Position numbers and translations under genes: made by a program. Source: Natronogracilivirga saccharolytica (GTDB taxonomy: Bacteria; Bacteroidota; Rhodothermia; Balneolales; Natronogracilivirgulaceae). Taken from it: a stretch of 64,000 nucleotides of DNA. Below, piece by piece: positions 17,212-27,043 of the stretch (the first letter of the stretch is position 1; each line of letters begins with the position of its first letter). The notes under the pieces are model-generated. The model was not told the origin of the DNA. It saw only the letters and a program-made list of their open reading frames with translations, and searched no databases. The stretch spans positions 310,001 through 374,000 of the forward strand of contig NZ_JAFIDN010000001.1 in the NCBI RefSeq assembly GCF_017921895.1, read 5' to 3'.

Positions 17212-18066
17212 ATGAGATTATTCATTTTGCTCCTTTCTGTTAGTCCATTGACACTTTTTCTGACCTCCTGCGATGCGGTTGACAGCGACAACGGAATTGA
17301 CGGTCCCGTCAGCGACAGTGAACGGCTGGAGTTGTTTGACGACCACGAATTTGTGCTCAGCAATGACGATTATTTTGAAGCCTGGCAGCTTGCATTGTGG
17401 AAGGATGGCGAATTGAGGGCAGACCCGGAGACCGCACTGATGTTCCTGCAGCACCGGGATGCCATTCGTGATGCCTATTCCGACACCCTCCCGGAAACAG
17501 AGTCAATCTTTTTGATGCCCTGGGAGCCCGGCCGGCTGATTATCGGGGCCGATATTGAGTATATGGATGAAATTCAGGACGGAGTTTTCCGGTATGTTGA
17601 TGATTTGCCGGCTGAGCAGCGTCCTGATTCGCTGATGTTTCTTGATCACGATGAAGACAGCGATTACTTTTATTACCTCGTCTATTTTGACGAGCTGCTG
17701 AATGTCGAGGTTGTTGCCGATGCTTACCGGCAGCTGCCCGGTGTTCAATTCACCGTTCCCGACTTTTTCGGAACCTACGGAGGCACACCCTTTCCGGTTT
17801 ATCCGGGATACATTGACGATGAATGGTACTATCTGATATACCGTGTGAGCTTTACGGTTGAGCGCACCAATCTTTTCCGGATCGATCAGCCCGGACTGGA
17901 CGGCATGGAAGCGGAACTGATCATCAGTCATGATCCGGAAGATGAACCGATGGATGAGGATACAAAAGAGATCATCGACCAGATCCACGACGATTTCAGG
18001 TCGCGGTTTTTTGACCGGACGAGCCCGGAACGCATAGAACAGGTTCAGGATCTGATGAATCGCTGA
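17212..18066 (+). CDS. acidic lipoprotein of unknown function
   Basis: 284 residues. The leader MRLFILLLSVSPLTLFLTSC ends in a lipobox (LTSC), so the mature protein is probably lipid-anchored from Cys20. The mature part is strongly acidic (for example DAVDSDNGIDGPVSDSERLE) and rich in Tyr and Phe, with a Pro/Gly-rich stretch FFGTYGGTPFPVYPGYIDDE. No family was recognised. The high acid content fits an exported protein of a salt-adapted organism. It faces the nirA gene convergently. Confidence 0.75.
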   Translation: MRLFILLLSVSPLTLFLTSCDAVDSDNGIDGPVSDSERLELFDDHEFVLSNDDYFEAWQLALWKDGELRADPETALMFLQHRDAIRDAYSDTLPETESIFLMPWEPGRLIIGADIEYMDEIQDGVFRYVDDLPAEQRPDSLMFLDHDEDSDYFYYLVYFDELLNVEVVADAYRQLPGVQFTVPDFFGTYGGTPFPVYPGYIDDEWYYLIYRVSFTVERTNLFRIDQPGLDGMEAELIISHDPEDEPMDEDTKEIIDQIHDDFRSRFFDRTSPERIEQVQDLMNR

Positions 18067-18096
18067 AGGCCGAATCCGGACAATGCCGTGATACCG

Positions 18097-18108
18097 TACT
18101 GATCAGTA
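18097..18108. terminator. short dyad between convergent genes
   Basis: TACTGATCAGTA is a perfect 12-base palindrome flanked by ACCG and CCGGT, which can lengthen the stem with a small bulge. It lies between the stops at 18066 (+) and 18116 (-). A role as a two-way terminator is possible, but no T run follows it. Confidence 0.3.
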
Positions 18109-18115
18109 TGCCGGT

Positions 18116-20287
18116 TTAAGCCGTTGCCTTGCTGTTCAGACGTTTTTCCGCCTCAAAGCACACATCATAAAACGTCCCGGCCATTTTTCTCATTTCATCG
18201 GCAAGCTCTTTGTCCGGCTTCATTTGCAGGACATCCTGCAGACGGTCATGGATATCCAGCCATTCTTCATCCACTTCACCCGTTCGCACAAAGAGATTTT
18301 CAAACTCCCAAATGGTCTGCGAAGGTGTAAACGGATCGACCAGTTTGGAGTAGAGCGGAACATGGGCGGCATGCGCCATGGCATGGTACGATTCCAGAAT
18401 AGAGACTTCGTAGTCTTCATGAATGAAATGGGCCTTCGCCTGTTGCATCGAGGCTTCGGCTTCTTCGAACGTAGGCACTTTGTCCTCCACCGTTGCTCCG
18501 GCACACTCACCTTTAACACCGGTCATAATATCGAATTGCTCATCCTCGTGGCCCCAGTCCTTGTAAAATTCGGGAGCCTCTTCAAATGACGGAACATGCG
18601 TAAATTCCTTCAATTCCTTTTTCAGCCGGTCTTTACCGATCCGTTTCATGACAAAATCAAAATGCTCCCCGTCGCTGCGTTCGGCGATATAGAGCTGAAT
18701 CAATTTCTTTACGACCAGGGGCGCATTCCGTGTCGGGATTTTTATGACGGATTCAGCAAGGCGGGTTTCTTCTCCGGCCAGTGAGCCCCCTACGAAGACC
18801 ATTTCTGAGGGAACGCGGCGTCCGTCCTTTGACATGGCTCCACCCTGAAATCCGATGTTGGCTGCTGTATGCTGGGCACAAGCGTTCGGGCAGCCTGAAA
18901 TTTTGATTTTCAGATCTCTGGCGACTTCAGCGTATTCTCCGAGGCCGTTCTGCAGCGCCTTGTCTATTCCCGTTGCCAGTCCCTTTGCCGATGTGATTCC
19001 CAGGCGGCAGGTGTCGGCTCCCGGACATGCGGTGATATCGGCGATGGTTTCGGCGCCGATGGTATCCAGCCCTTCTTTTTTCAATGCTGCATACAGAGCC
19101 GGCAGCGCATCAACCGGAACCCAGCGGAGCACCAGGTTTTGATGTATCGTAATCCGGATGTTGCCATTGGCAAATGTGCCCGCAATATCTGCGATTTTTC
19201 TGGCATTATCCGTCGCCAGATCACCATTGTGTATGCGCAGCTGAACAAGAGCGTGTCCGCCGCTTTTTTGTACCGTAGCAGCTGATCCTTTCCAGAGCAA
19301 GTATCCGGGATCATCTTCGGTTCTGGCGGGCGCATCGGGCAGCTGGTCCGTTCCGGACGGCGGCTGTTCCTCACTGTGCGCCTCTGCCAGATAGCTGTTC
19401 CAGGAGGGATCGATATTCAATGCCTTTTGCTCCTCCTCTACCCTGCGGCGAAATTCATCAAAACCGAGCTTTTTGACCAGAAATTTCATGCGTGCCTTCA
19501 TCCGGTTCTTGCGTTCTCCGTACCGGTCAAAGATTCTGATGACTGCCGCTGAGAACGGAATCAGCTCTTCCTCCGGCAGGAAATCTGACCATAGATGACC
19601 CAGCATGGGAGATGAACCGAGTCCGCCGCCGACATAGACCTGGAATCCGCGTTCGGCTTTGCCATTTTGTTGCCGAACCTGCGCCCGGAATCCAAGGTCA
19701 TGAATACGCAAACCGGCATCATCTTTTATGGCATTGCTTTCGAACGCCACTTTGACTTTGCGGCCCATATTCTGGCATATGGGATTGCGCAGCATGAAGC
19801 CGGTAAACGCTTTGGCGTATGGTGCCACATCAAAAACATCATCCGGAGAGGTACCGGAAAACGGAGTTGCCGTCACATTCCGAATGGTATTGCCGCAGGC
19901 TTCCCTTGTAGTGATTCCGGCATCGGCCAGCTCACGCATCATATTCGGGACAGATTCCAGCATGATGTAATAAAGCTGAACATCCTGCCGGGTAGTAAGG
20001 TGCATGAACCCGTTGGCATATTTATCCGCAACATCCGCAAGGCGGCGGAGTTTGGACGGGGTCAGATCACCATAGGGAATTTTTATTCGCTGCATCTGAA
20101 CGCCGGGCTGGCGCTGTGCATAGGTGCCGAGCTGCAACCGGATTTTCTGCATTTTAACATCGCCTATCTGTCCTCTGCGGAAATCCCGGATTTGCTGTTC
20201 GTATTCGTCAAGTTCGGTGCGGACCACTTCGGGAAGATTCTGCAATAATTCTTCCGGCAGCGGCTGCAATCTGCTGTCGTTCTTCAT
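18116..20287 (-). CDS. siroheme nitrite/sulfite reductase with C-terminal HEPN-like region
   Basis: 723 residues. The first ~590 residues form the duplicated ferredoxin-dependent nitrite/sulfite reductase fold. The siroheme-[4Fe-4S] ligands are C421 and C427 (CPGADTC) and C466 and C470 (CPNAC). It reduces nitrite to ammonia or sulfite to sulfide; the sequence alone does not decide which, so no symbol is given. Residues ~600-723 are a helical addition (AHFIHEDYEVSILESYHAMA then HAAHVPLYSKL) that resembles the HEPN domain found on reductases in this phylum. It is transcribed alone, with a dyad just before its start. Confidence 0.9.
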   Translation of the reverse strand: MKNDSRLQPLPEELLQNLPEVVRTELDEYEQQIRDFRRGQIGDVKMQKIRLQLGTYAQRQPGVQMQRIKIPYGDLTPSKLRRLADVADKYANGFMHLTTRQDVQLYYIMLESVPNMMRELADAGITTREACGNTIRNVTATPFSGTSPDDVFDVAPYAKAFTGFMLRNPICQNMGRKVKVAFESNAIKDDAGLRIHDLGFRAQVRQQNGKAERGFQVYVGGGLGSSPMLGHLWSDFLPEEELIPFSAAVIRIFDRYGERKNRMKARMKFLVKKLGFDEFRRRVEEEQKALNIDPSWNSYLAEAHSEEQPPSGTDQLPDAPARTEDDPGYLLWKGSAATVQKSGGHALVQLRIHNGDLATDNARKIADIAGTFANGNIRITIHQNLVLRWVPVDALPALYAALKKEGLDTIGAETIADITACPGADTCRLGITSAKGLATGIDKALQNGLGEYAEVARDLKIKISGCPNACAQHTAANIGFQGGAMSKDGRRVPSEMVFVGGSLAGEETRLAESVIKIPTRNAPLVVKKLIQLYIAERSDGEHFDFVMKRIGKDRLKKELKEFTHVPSFEEAPEFYKDWGHEDEQFDIMTGVKGECAGATVEDKVPTFEEAEASMQQAKAHFIHEDYEVSILESYHAMAHAAHVPLYSKLVDPFTPSQTIWEFENLFVRTGEVDEEWLDIHDRLQDVLQMKPDKELADEMRKMAGTFYDVCFEAEKRLNSKATA

Positions 20288-20595
20288 TTAATTCATTTTT
20301 ATTTCTGCATTTGCGGAAAATGCAGCTACAGTCCTTTTTATCTGCGGGAGGTGTCACCAACACTTTTTTACCCGCAATTCATCTGTCGATATTTCGCATA
20401 TCATGTATGCAATAAGCTGTTTAAAATAACATCTTTAAACCTAAATGCAATGATTGATAATGCAAATAAACAGATTTATCCAAAAATTAAACACCAAACT
20501 CAAAAACTGCTCAATTCAAATGCGGCTGTGCATTGCCGGATTTATTCAGAGTTATCCCGGCTGAAAAACATCCGTGATAATATCATCCGTGGAAA
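20288..20595. other. 308-base non-coding stretch upstream of the siroheme reductase
   Basis: AT-rich spacer between the start of the siroheme reductase and the end of the SpoIID-like gene, both on the minus strand. The dyad at 20306-20326 is the only clear structure. An 84-codon open frame on the plus strand has a composition typical of non-coding AT-rich DNA and is not called. Confidence 0.5.
20306..20326. promoter_or_regulatory. 8-5-8 dyad just upstream of the siroheme reductase
   Basis: CTGCATTT - GCGGA - AAATGCAG is a perfect inverted repeat that ends 19 bases before the start codon at 20287. It may be an operator or a hairpin in the leader of the reductase mRNA. No regulator is known from the sequence. 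Confidence 0.4.
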
Positions 20596-21975
20596 TTACC
20601 TGTAAACGGTAACGACAGAAGTTCCGGGAAAGTAGTGATCAATGACCTGACGGTAATCATAGCCACTGTTAATTTGGGATATGGCACCACTCTGGCACAT
20701 TCCCACTCCGTGCCCCCATCCGGCTCCGCGGAAAACCCATGATGTATCTGTGCGACTGTAAACAAATGCAGAACTGCGCAGCGGCGGTTTGACCATCTGC
20801 CGGATAGCCAGTTCATAATCCAGCTTCTCAGCTTCCCCGTTTTTCCATGCGCGTATGCGGTGAAGCCTCCCGGACTCCCCGCGTTCTATGATTTCAAGTG
20901 AATCCAGTCCGCGGAAATCCTCTGTGAAATCGGAATCGGCAATCTCTCTTTCCCAGCGGAAATTGGCTTTGCTCCACTCCGGCAAGTCCGTGTGGATGTA
21001 TGGATTGCACCATGATTCGGGCGGTTCCTCAAGCCAGGTCTCGATGTCATCTTGCGGATCCGTTGGCGGATCATCCGCCTGATCAAATCCGGAAACCAGG
21101 TAGGGTTTGGGGCCGCTTCGCCAGGGCCAGACCTTTTCCACCCTTTCCGACTTTCCACCGCAGTTGGATGCGTAATAGGCATCAGCCACTGCACCTTCAA
21201 ACTCCAGAACTTCGCCGCGGGTGAGCGTTACAGATGAATCAGATCGTGATGATCTCCTGTGATCTCCGGCAAAAACCTGACACTCAACTTCAGCGCAGAC
21301 ATCGTAGTGCTCACCTTCGTACTTGCCCGTCAGCAGCGCTTGTACAATTTCGGTTCTTGCGGCTACCGACTGAGCTTTTAAAGCTCCAAGAGGCGATTCC
21401 GGACCAATTTCATACGGAACCACTCCTTTCATATAACGTTCCATGGGCAGATGCAGCACAGCCTTGAGATTTTCTTCATCCCCGGTATATATATTCAGCT
21501 CACCCTGGTAAATCCGGTCTTCCCGTCCGCCCCACCACCAGTTGATGCCGTATGGCACATCCCGTATGGTGAACGATGAATCCGTTTTCATTCGAAAATG
21601 GACATCATTGGCCAGTGTTTCTCCATCAGCAAACAGCAGAAGTTCCCCCTTTTTTTGCTGAAACCGGATTTCCGATCCTGCCGGTATTTCATGTTCCTGA
21701 CCGGATCCGGAAATAACCACCTTCCCGCTACTTTGCAGAACAAATTCAGCAAGCGTGTTGATCAGCAATACACGCACTGCAGGCTCCTCAGGGAACATGT
21801 ATCCATCCCCGTTCAGATCGGTGATCAAGGCTTCTTCGTCTGTATCAGGGTATTCTTGCTGAATGTCACCGGACAATGAATAAGTGTTATGTGAACGGCA
21901 CCCTGAAAAAAGCATGCTGGTGATGATCACTAAAGCCGGCAATGAACCGGCTGAAATAATTTTGTAAAGAGGCAT
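20596..21975 (-). CDS. SpoIID/LytB-domain lipoprotein
   Basis: 459 residues. The leader ends in a lipobox (MLFSGC, Cys26), so it is probably an envelope lipoprotein. The SpoIID/LytB domain is clear: MERYMKGVVPYEIGPESPLG, LKAQSVAARTEIVQALLTGK, the region VCAEVECQVFAGD, YYASNCGGKSERV, and the C-terminal GAGWGHGVGMCQSGA. SpoIID of Firmicutes is a peptidoglycan lytic transglycosylase. The organism shows no sign of sporulation, so a role in wall remodelling is inferred. A region of about 90 residues between the leader and the domain is unassigned. Confidence 0.88.
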   Translation of the reverse strand: MPLYKIISAGSLPALVIITSMLFSGCRSHNTYSLSGDIQQEYPDTDEEALITDLNGDGYMFPEEPAVRVLLINTLAEFVLQSSGKVVISGSGQEHEIPAGSEIRFQQKKGELLLFADGETLANDVHFRMKTDSSFTIRDVPYGINWWWGGREDRIYQGELNIYTGDEENLKAVLHLPMERYMKGVVPYEIGPESPLGALKAQSVAARTEIVQALLTGKYEGEHYDVCAEVECQVFAGDHRRSSRSDSSVTLTRGEVLEFEGAVADAYYASNCGGKSERVEKVWPWRSGPKPYLVSGFDQADDPPTDPQDDIETWLEEPPESWCNPYIHTDLPEWSKANFRWEREIADSDFTEDFRGLDSLEIIERGESGRLHRIRAWKNGEAEKLDYELAIRQMVKPPLRSSAFVYSRTDTSWVFRGAGWGHGVGMCQSGAISQINSGYDYRQVIDHYFPGTSVVTVYR

Positions 21976-22110
21976 GGCAAGCAGTAATTATATTAATACG
22001 GTGCATACACATGGCGTGTTATGCAAAGGTCCCTGCAAAGCCATTATAACAAATTACAGTATTCCCGGCCAGTCTGTTGTGAGGACGGGTCAGCTTTCCG
22101 TCTCCCCGTG

Positions 22111-22329
22111 CTAATTTTCACCGGTTTCCGGGCCTTCCTCCTTTTTCTTTTGCGGACTGATTATACTACCAAGCAGTCCTCCCATCAGAGCCCCGTATGC
22201 TGTTGCATGATACCATATTGAGGTAATCGGGCAACTGCCTGTATCACATCCGATAAAATGCCAGTAGGCAAATCCGCCGAGAGCCCCGAGAGCTACTCCG
22301 GCAACGATAAAATAGATTGATTTTGACAT
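22111..22329 (-). CDS. small membrane protein, DUF6132-like
   Basis: 72 residues with two membrane helices (about 5-25 and 42-60), separated by the loop GCDTGSCPITSIWYHATAYG, and a charged C-terminal tail. The GCxSGxCPITS-type loop is the mark of the small DUF6132 proteins found in Bacteroidota. Function unknown; the two loop cysteines would face the periplasm if the ends are cytoplasmic. Confidence 0.7.
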   Translation of the reverse strand: MSKSIYFIVAGVALGALGGFAYWHFIGCDTGSCPITSIWYHATAYGALMGGLLGSIISPQKKKEEGPETGEN

Positions 22330-22444
22330 GGTTCTGCGTCATCTTATTCGTGAAAATATATTCAAAGAACGCTGCGGCAAAGAGGATTCGTTCACACCTG
22401 CAGACTTTCTTTAAACAACACAAGCAACAAAAAATAATTGCGAT

Positions 22445-24088
22445 ATGGCCATTCACGAGTTAGCCGGAAAAAAAGCTCCGTATTACATTCTTGACAATAT
22501 TCCACGACTTGTATCTGCGTACTACAGCCGCACGCCGGATCCTGACAACCCGCGGCACCACGTTCGGTTCGGCACCTCGGGACACCGCGGCTCCTCGCTG
22601 AAACACACCTTCAACGAGCAGCATATCATGGCCATATCGCAGGCTCTGGCTGATTACAGAAAGTCAGAGGGAATCGACGGGCCACTTTACATCGGGATGG
22701 ATACGCACGCGCTGTCGGAACCTGCTATGATTACCGCTATTGAGGTGCTGGCAGCAAATGATGTGCTGGTCGGGTATCAGGAGGGATTCGGTTACACTCC
22801 CACTCCGGTCATTTCTCACGCCATTCTGGGTTGCAACCGTGGCCAGAAAGAGCACAAATGCGATGGTGTTGTGATCACACCTTCCCACAATCCTCCCGGT
22901 GACGGCGGATTCAAGTACAACCCGCCCAGCGGGGGGCCTGCCGGATCCGACATCACAAAAAAGATTCAGGATGAAGCAAACCGGATTCTCGCAGACGGCT
23001 GTAAAAAAGTAAAGCGCATACCCTTTGAGAAAGCCCTGAAAAAAGAAAATGTCATGGCTACCGACTTCATGATGCCGTACATCAAGGATCTGGACAAGGT
23101 TGTCGATATGAAGGCCATCAGAAAAACGGGACTGAAAATCGGTGTGGATCCGATGGGCGGTTCGGGTGTCGGTTTCTGGGAACCCATTGCCCGCCATTAC
23201 GATTTAAACATCGACGTGGTCAATCCCGATGTGGACCCGAGGTTTGCTTTCATGACCGTCGACAAAGACGGGAAAATCCGGATGGACTGTTCGTCTCCGT
23301 ATGCCATGGCAAGCCTGATAGGCCTGAAGGAGCGCTATGATATTGCATTCGGCAATGATCCGGATTTTGACCGTCACGGCATCGTCACCCGCTCTGCCGG
23401 ACTGATGAATCCCAACCATTATCTGGCCGTTGCTATCAATTATCTTTTCCAAAACCGGCCGAAATGGCGTGAGGATGCTGCGATCGGCAAGACGCTCGTT
23501 TCCAGCAGCATGATTGACCGTGTTGCAAAAGCACTTGGCCGGCCGCTTGCAGAAGTACCGGTAGGATTCAAGTGGTTTGTTGACGGACTGCTTGACGGAT
23601 CGTATGGATTTGGCGGTGAGGAGAGCGCAGGCGCATCCTTCCTGCGTTTTGACGGATCGGCCTGGTCGACTGACAAGGACGGAATCATACTGAACCTCCT
23701 GGCTGCGGAAATAACAGCAAAAACCGAAAAGGATCCCGCCGAGCATTACGAGGAACTCGAAAGCAGGCACGGAAGTCCGGTATACGAGCGAATTGATGCG
23801 CCGGCAAGTCCGGAAGAGAAGGATATTCTGTCCAGTCTGTCACCTGATAAGGTGCGGGCGGACAGCCTGGCCGGAGAGCCGGTCCTGAAAAAACTCACGA
23901 AAGCTCCTGCCAATGACGCGCCGCTGGGCGGACTAAAAGTTGAGACGGAAAACGGGTGGTTCGCCGCCCGTCCGTCAGGAACCGAAGATATCTACAAAAT
24001 CTACGCGGAAAGTTTTCGGGACAAAGACCATCTGAAAAAAATTCAGGAAGAAGCGGTCGCCATAGTGAAAGACGCGCTGTCCGGCTGA
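22445..24088 (+). CDS. pgm: phosphoglucomutase (alpha-D-glucose phosphate-specific)
   Basis: 547 residues, the usual length of the bacterial Pgm family, which interconverts glucose-1-phosphate and glucose-6-phosphate. The four marks of the superfamily are visible: phosphoserine loop [20 protein letters not shown], metal loop [10 protein letters not shown], sugar loop [15 protein letters not shown], and phosphate loop [16 protein letters not shown]. The last 46 bases overlap the 3' end of the metal ATPase gene on the opposite strand. Confidence 0.96.
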   Translation: MAIHELAGKKAPYYILDNIPRLVSAYYSRTPDPDNPRHHVRFGTSGHRGSSLKHTFNEQHIMAISQALADYRKSEGIDGPLYIGMDTHALSEPAMITAIEVLAANDVLVGYQEGFGYTPTPVISHAILGCNRGQKEHKCDGVVITPSHNPPGDGGFKYNPPSGGPAGSDITKKIQDEANRILADGCKKVKRIPFEKALKKENVMATDFMMPYIKDLDKVVDMKAIRKTGLKIGVDPMGGSGVGFWEPIARHYDLNIDVVNPDVDPRFAFMTVDKDGKIRMDCSSPYAMASLIGLKERYDIAFGNDPDFDRHGIVTRSAGLMNPNHYLAVAINYLFQNRPKWREDAAIGKTLVSSSMIDRVAKALGRPLAEVPVGFKWFVDGLLDGSYGFGGEESAGASFLRFDGSAWSTDKDGIILNLLAAEITAKTEKDPAEHYEELESRHGSPVYERIDAPASPEEKDILSSLSPDKVRADSLAGEPVLKKLTKAPANDAPLGGLKVETENGWFAARPSGTEDIYKIYAESFRDKDHLKKIQEEAVAIVKDALSG

Positions 24089-26019
24089 TAGTGCGGATGC
24101 TGATATCCAAGCAGGCGGAGTGCGTTAAGCACCACAACAAGGGTTGAGCCTTCGTGAAGCAGCACAGCGATTCCGATTCCCGCGTAACCGAAAATCACAA
24201 ATGGCACCAGGAAGGCAATCATGCCAAGGCTGATGAAAATATTCTGCCTGATGATTTTCCTTGTTTTGCGGCTCAGCCCCACTGCAACCGGCAGTTTTCC
24301 GAGATCATCGGCCATCAGGGCTACATCAGCTGTTTCCAGTGCGACGTCTGATCCGGCGGCCCCCATTGCTATACCGACCGTGGCGTTTGCCATGGCCGGG
24401 GCATCATTCACCCCGTCACCTACCATAGCCACCTCCTTCTCCTCATCCAGCAGCTTTTTGACTGCATCCACTTTGTGTTCAGGCAGCAGGTCACCCCAGG
24501 ATTCATCCACTCCCACCCGGGAGCCAATGGTTTCGGCCACCCGCTGATGGTCTCCGGAAAGCATTATCAGACGCCTGATCCCCATTTCCCTGAGGTTGTT
24601 GAGGACTTGTGAGGCTCCGGGCCTGGGCAGGTCCATAAGTCCGATGACACCGGCAAAATGATCCCCTGACTTGACTATCATGGTGCTTCTGCCCTCACCG
24701 TGCAGCCGGTCAAGCTCTGACTGCACGTCATCCGGAATGGAGTTATTGAAAAGCCGCAGCTGCCCGATAGAGATATGACTTCCGTTGATGGTGCCGATGA
24801 TCCCTTTTCCGGCAATCATCCTGACATCCGACACTTCCGGTATATCGTCATTTACCAGCCATTTTTCCGAAGCGCGCACTACCGCACGAGCGAGCGGATG
24901 ATCGCTCCGCTGTTCTACGGCAACGGCCAGCCGCATCAGTCCCGGTTCATCAAATCCGTTCAGGGGAATGATGTCGGTTACCTCCGGCACACCCTGAGTG
25001 AGCGTTCCCGTTTTGTCAAAGGCGAGTGCACGCAATCCGCCAAGCTGTTCAAGAGGCCGGCCGCCTTTTACAAGAACCCCAAGCCTGGCGGCTCTGGCTA
25101 CTCCGCTGAGAATGGCACTTGGTGTGGAAATAGCCAGGGCACAGGGACTTGCAGCGACAAGCACAGCCATTGCACGGTAAAAGGAATCGGCAAAGGGCTC
25201 ATCGACCACAACCCAGGCGAAGTGGAGCATGACGACAAACAAAATGATGGCCGGAACAAATATGCGTTCAAAACGCTCGGCAAATCGCTGAGTCGGTGAT
25301 TTGCCGGTTTCGGCCTCATTGACCATCCTGATGACACGGGCCAGGGTGCTGTCCTCGGCGCGGCTGGTCACTTCCACTTCCATGACACTGTCCCCGTTTA
25401 TCGTTCCGGCAAATATTCTGTGAGCCGGCCCCAGGCCTTCCACATCATTGCGGGCGCTTTCCGCTGAACGCACCGGTTCTTTGTCAACAGGAACACTTTC
25501 GCCGGTTATCGGGGCCTGATCCACACTGCTTCTGCCGCTGATGACAAATCCGTCCGAAGGAAAACGCTCTCCCGGCCTTACAATCAGCAGATCCTGCGGT
25601 TTGATTTCATCGACACTTACTTCCCGCTCGCCGCCATTATCTTTGATCCGGGCGACGGTTGGAGCCAGATCCGCAAGTGCCCGGATTGCTTTTCGGGCCC
25701 GGCCCATGGCATAATGTTCCAGGGCATGTCCGAGGCTGAAAAGAAACAGCAGCAGTGCGCCTTCGGCCCAGGCACCCAGTATTGCGGCACCCGTTGCGGC
25801 TACGAGCATCAGGAAGTCAATATCAAACTGCCTGGCTCTGAGGCTGGCGATCATATGGAAAAATGCGAAATAGGCCCCGAAGAAATAGGACAGCAGGTAT
25901 ACAACGATCGGCCGGGGTTGTTCGGGATCACCCAGCACTTCATAAAGCCATGCCCCGAGCAGGAGTGTACCGCAGAGCAATGCAAAAACGAGCTCTCTGT
26001 GTTCGTATAATTTCTTCAT
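24043..26019 (-). CDS. P1B-type heavy-metal-exporting ATPase, probably P1B-4 subgroup
   Basis: 658 residues from the ATG at 26019. Motifs: TGES in the actuator domain ([14 protein letters not shown]), [20 protein letters not shown] in the metal-binding helix near residue 291, the phosphorylated aspartate in [10 protein letters not shown] near 335, [28 protein letters not shown], and [18 protein letters not shown] at the end. SPC together with HEGST and the lack of an N-terminal metal-binding domain point to the P1B-4 type, which exports Co, Zn or Fe(II); the exact metal is inferred. An ATG at 26106 would add 29 residues without family similarity and would cover a dyad likely to be regulatory, so the later start is chosen. 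Confidence 0.9.
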   Translation of the reverse strand: MKKLYEHRELVFALLCGTLLLGAWLYEVLGDPEQPRPIVVYLLSYFFGAYFAFFHMIASLRARQFDIDFLMLVAATGAAILGAWAEGALLLFLFSLGHALEHYAMGRARKAIRALADLAPTVARIKDNGGEREVSVDEIKPQDLLIVRPGERFPSDGFVISGRSSVDQAPITGESVPVDKEPVRSAESARNDVEGLGPAHRIFAGTINGDSVMEVEVTSRAEDSTLARVIRMVNEAETGKSPTQRFAERFERIFVPAIILFVVMLHFAWVVVDEPFADSFYRAMAVLVAASPCALAISTPSAILSGVARAARLGVLVKGGRPLEQLGGLRALAFDKTGTLTQGVPEVTDIIPLNGFDEPGLMRLAVAVEQRSDHPLARAVVRASEKWLVNDDIPEVSDVRMIAGKGIIGTINGSHISIGQLRLFNNSIPDDVQSELDRLHGEGRSTMIVKSGDHFAGVIGLMDLPRPGASQVLNNLREMGIRRLIMLSGDHQRVAETIGSRVGVDESWGDLLPEHKVDAVKKLLDEEKEVAMVGDGVNDAPAMANATVGIAMGAAGSDVALETADVALMADDLGKLPVAVGLSRKTRKIIRQNIFISLGMIAFLVPFVIFGYAGIGIAVLLHEGSTLVVVLNALRLLGYQHPHYQPDSASFTMATASS

Positions 26020-26091
26020 GTTTACAACAATGGGATAAAAAAAGTCGGAGACATCCGGCTGAGTTATCAAAAATGTGCAGGGATTTGAATA

Positions 26092-26112
26092 TATTGTTTC
26101 CTGCAAACAATA
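26092..26112. promoter_or_regulatory. 8-5-8 dyad upstream of the metal ATPase
   Basis: TATTGTTT - CCTGC - AAACAATA is a perfect inverted repeat 73-93 bases before the ATPase start at 26019, in the gap to the divergent carbonic anhydrase gene. Its size and symmetry fit the operator of a metal-sensing repressor. The regulator is not encoded in the window. Confidence 0.4.
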
Positions 26113-26278
26113 AGGCTGGTAACCGCTTGTATTTTACAATTTAAATCAAGTCTATGTCTTTGAGAAGTTATCGGCCGGTATGCCGCCTGCTGTATCAGAC
26201 AAAAAATGCATAATCTTCCTCAGATACTGAATAACATCACTAAAAACAGGTTATTATCAAAATACGTAACAGAGACGG

Positions 26279-26914
26279 GTGAACATGGAAAATGAAATCA
26301 AGGAACTGCTTCGGAAAAACGAAACATGGGTAAACCGGCAAGTTGCCGATGATCCGGATTATTTCAAACGCCTGGCCGGCGACCAGCATCCTGAGTTTTT
26401 ATGGATCGGCTGTTCGGACAGCAGGGTGCCGGCTGAAAAAATCGTAAATGCAGAGCCGGGCGATCTGTTTGTCCACCGGAATATTGCCAATCAATGCAAC
26501 AATCATGACCTGAATATCCTCTCTGTTCTGCAGTACGCCGTGGAATCGCTGAAAGTCCGGCACATTATCGTATGCGGACACTACGCGTGCGGCGGTGTCA
26601 AGGCTTCCCTGGAGGCTGTCGACCATGGACTTATCGACAACTGGCTGCGTCCTGTCAAACAAATCTATCAGGATCACAAAGAGGAGTTTGCACATCTGAG
26701 CGAACAAGAGGTGGTAGACAAACTCTGTGAATGGAATGTGAGAAAGCAGGTCGCCAACATCGCTCAAAGTACCATCCTTCAGAAAGCCTGGAAAAACAAC
26801 CAGGCTATTGCGGTGCACGGAATGATCTACAGCCTGGAGTCCGGGAAGTTGTCCGACCTTTCATGCAGCTATACCAGCCCGGGGCAGACCGAGCACATTT
26901 TCCGGCTGAAATAA
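26279..26914 (+). CDS. beta-class carbonic anhydrase
   Basis: 211 residues from GTG at 26279; the ATG at 26285 is an equally good start and gives 209. It interconverts CO2 and bicarbonate. The zinc ligands and catalytic pair are present (numbering from the GTG): C45, D47 and R49 in WIGCSDSRVPAE, H101 and C104 in VCGHYACGGV. The E. coli Can-like stretches LFVHRNIANQCNNHDLN and LSVLQYAVESLKV are also clear. It is divergent from the metal ATPase. Confidence 0.95.
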   Translation: MNMENEIKELLRKNETWVNRQVADDPDYFKRLAGDQHPEFLWIGCSDSRVPAEKIVNAEPGDLFVHRNIANQCNNHDLNILSVLQYAVESLKVRHIIVCGHYACGGVKASLEAVDHGLIDNWLRPVKQIYQDHKEEFAHLSEQEVVDKLCEWNVRKQVANIAQSTILQKAWKNNQAIAVHGMIYSLESGKLSDLSCSYTSPGQTEHIFRLK

Positions 26915-27043
26915 CCTGTTTGCAATTCCTGTTAATGCCGGATTTTTTTCTTGCATGATAGTCAGGATTTCTCTATCTCTAAGCGATTATCCCGGAGTGT
27001 TACCAGACTCCGTTTATTTCTTGCAAAAACGTATATACATGAT

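Noticed and set aside
20351-20605. 84-codon open frame on the plus strand
   Set aside because: AT-driven composition with no recognisable features, and it runs into the 3' end of the SpoIID-like gene.
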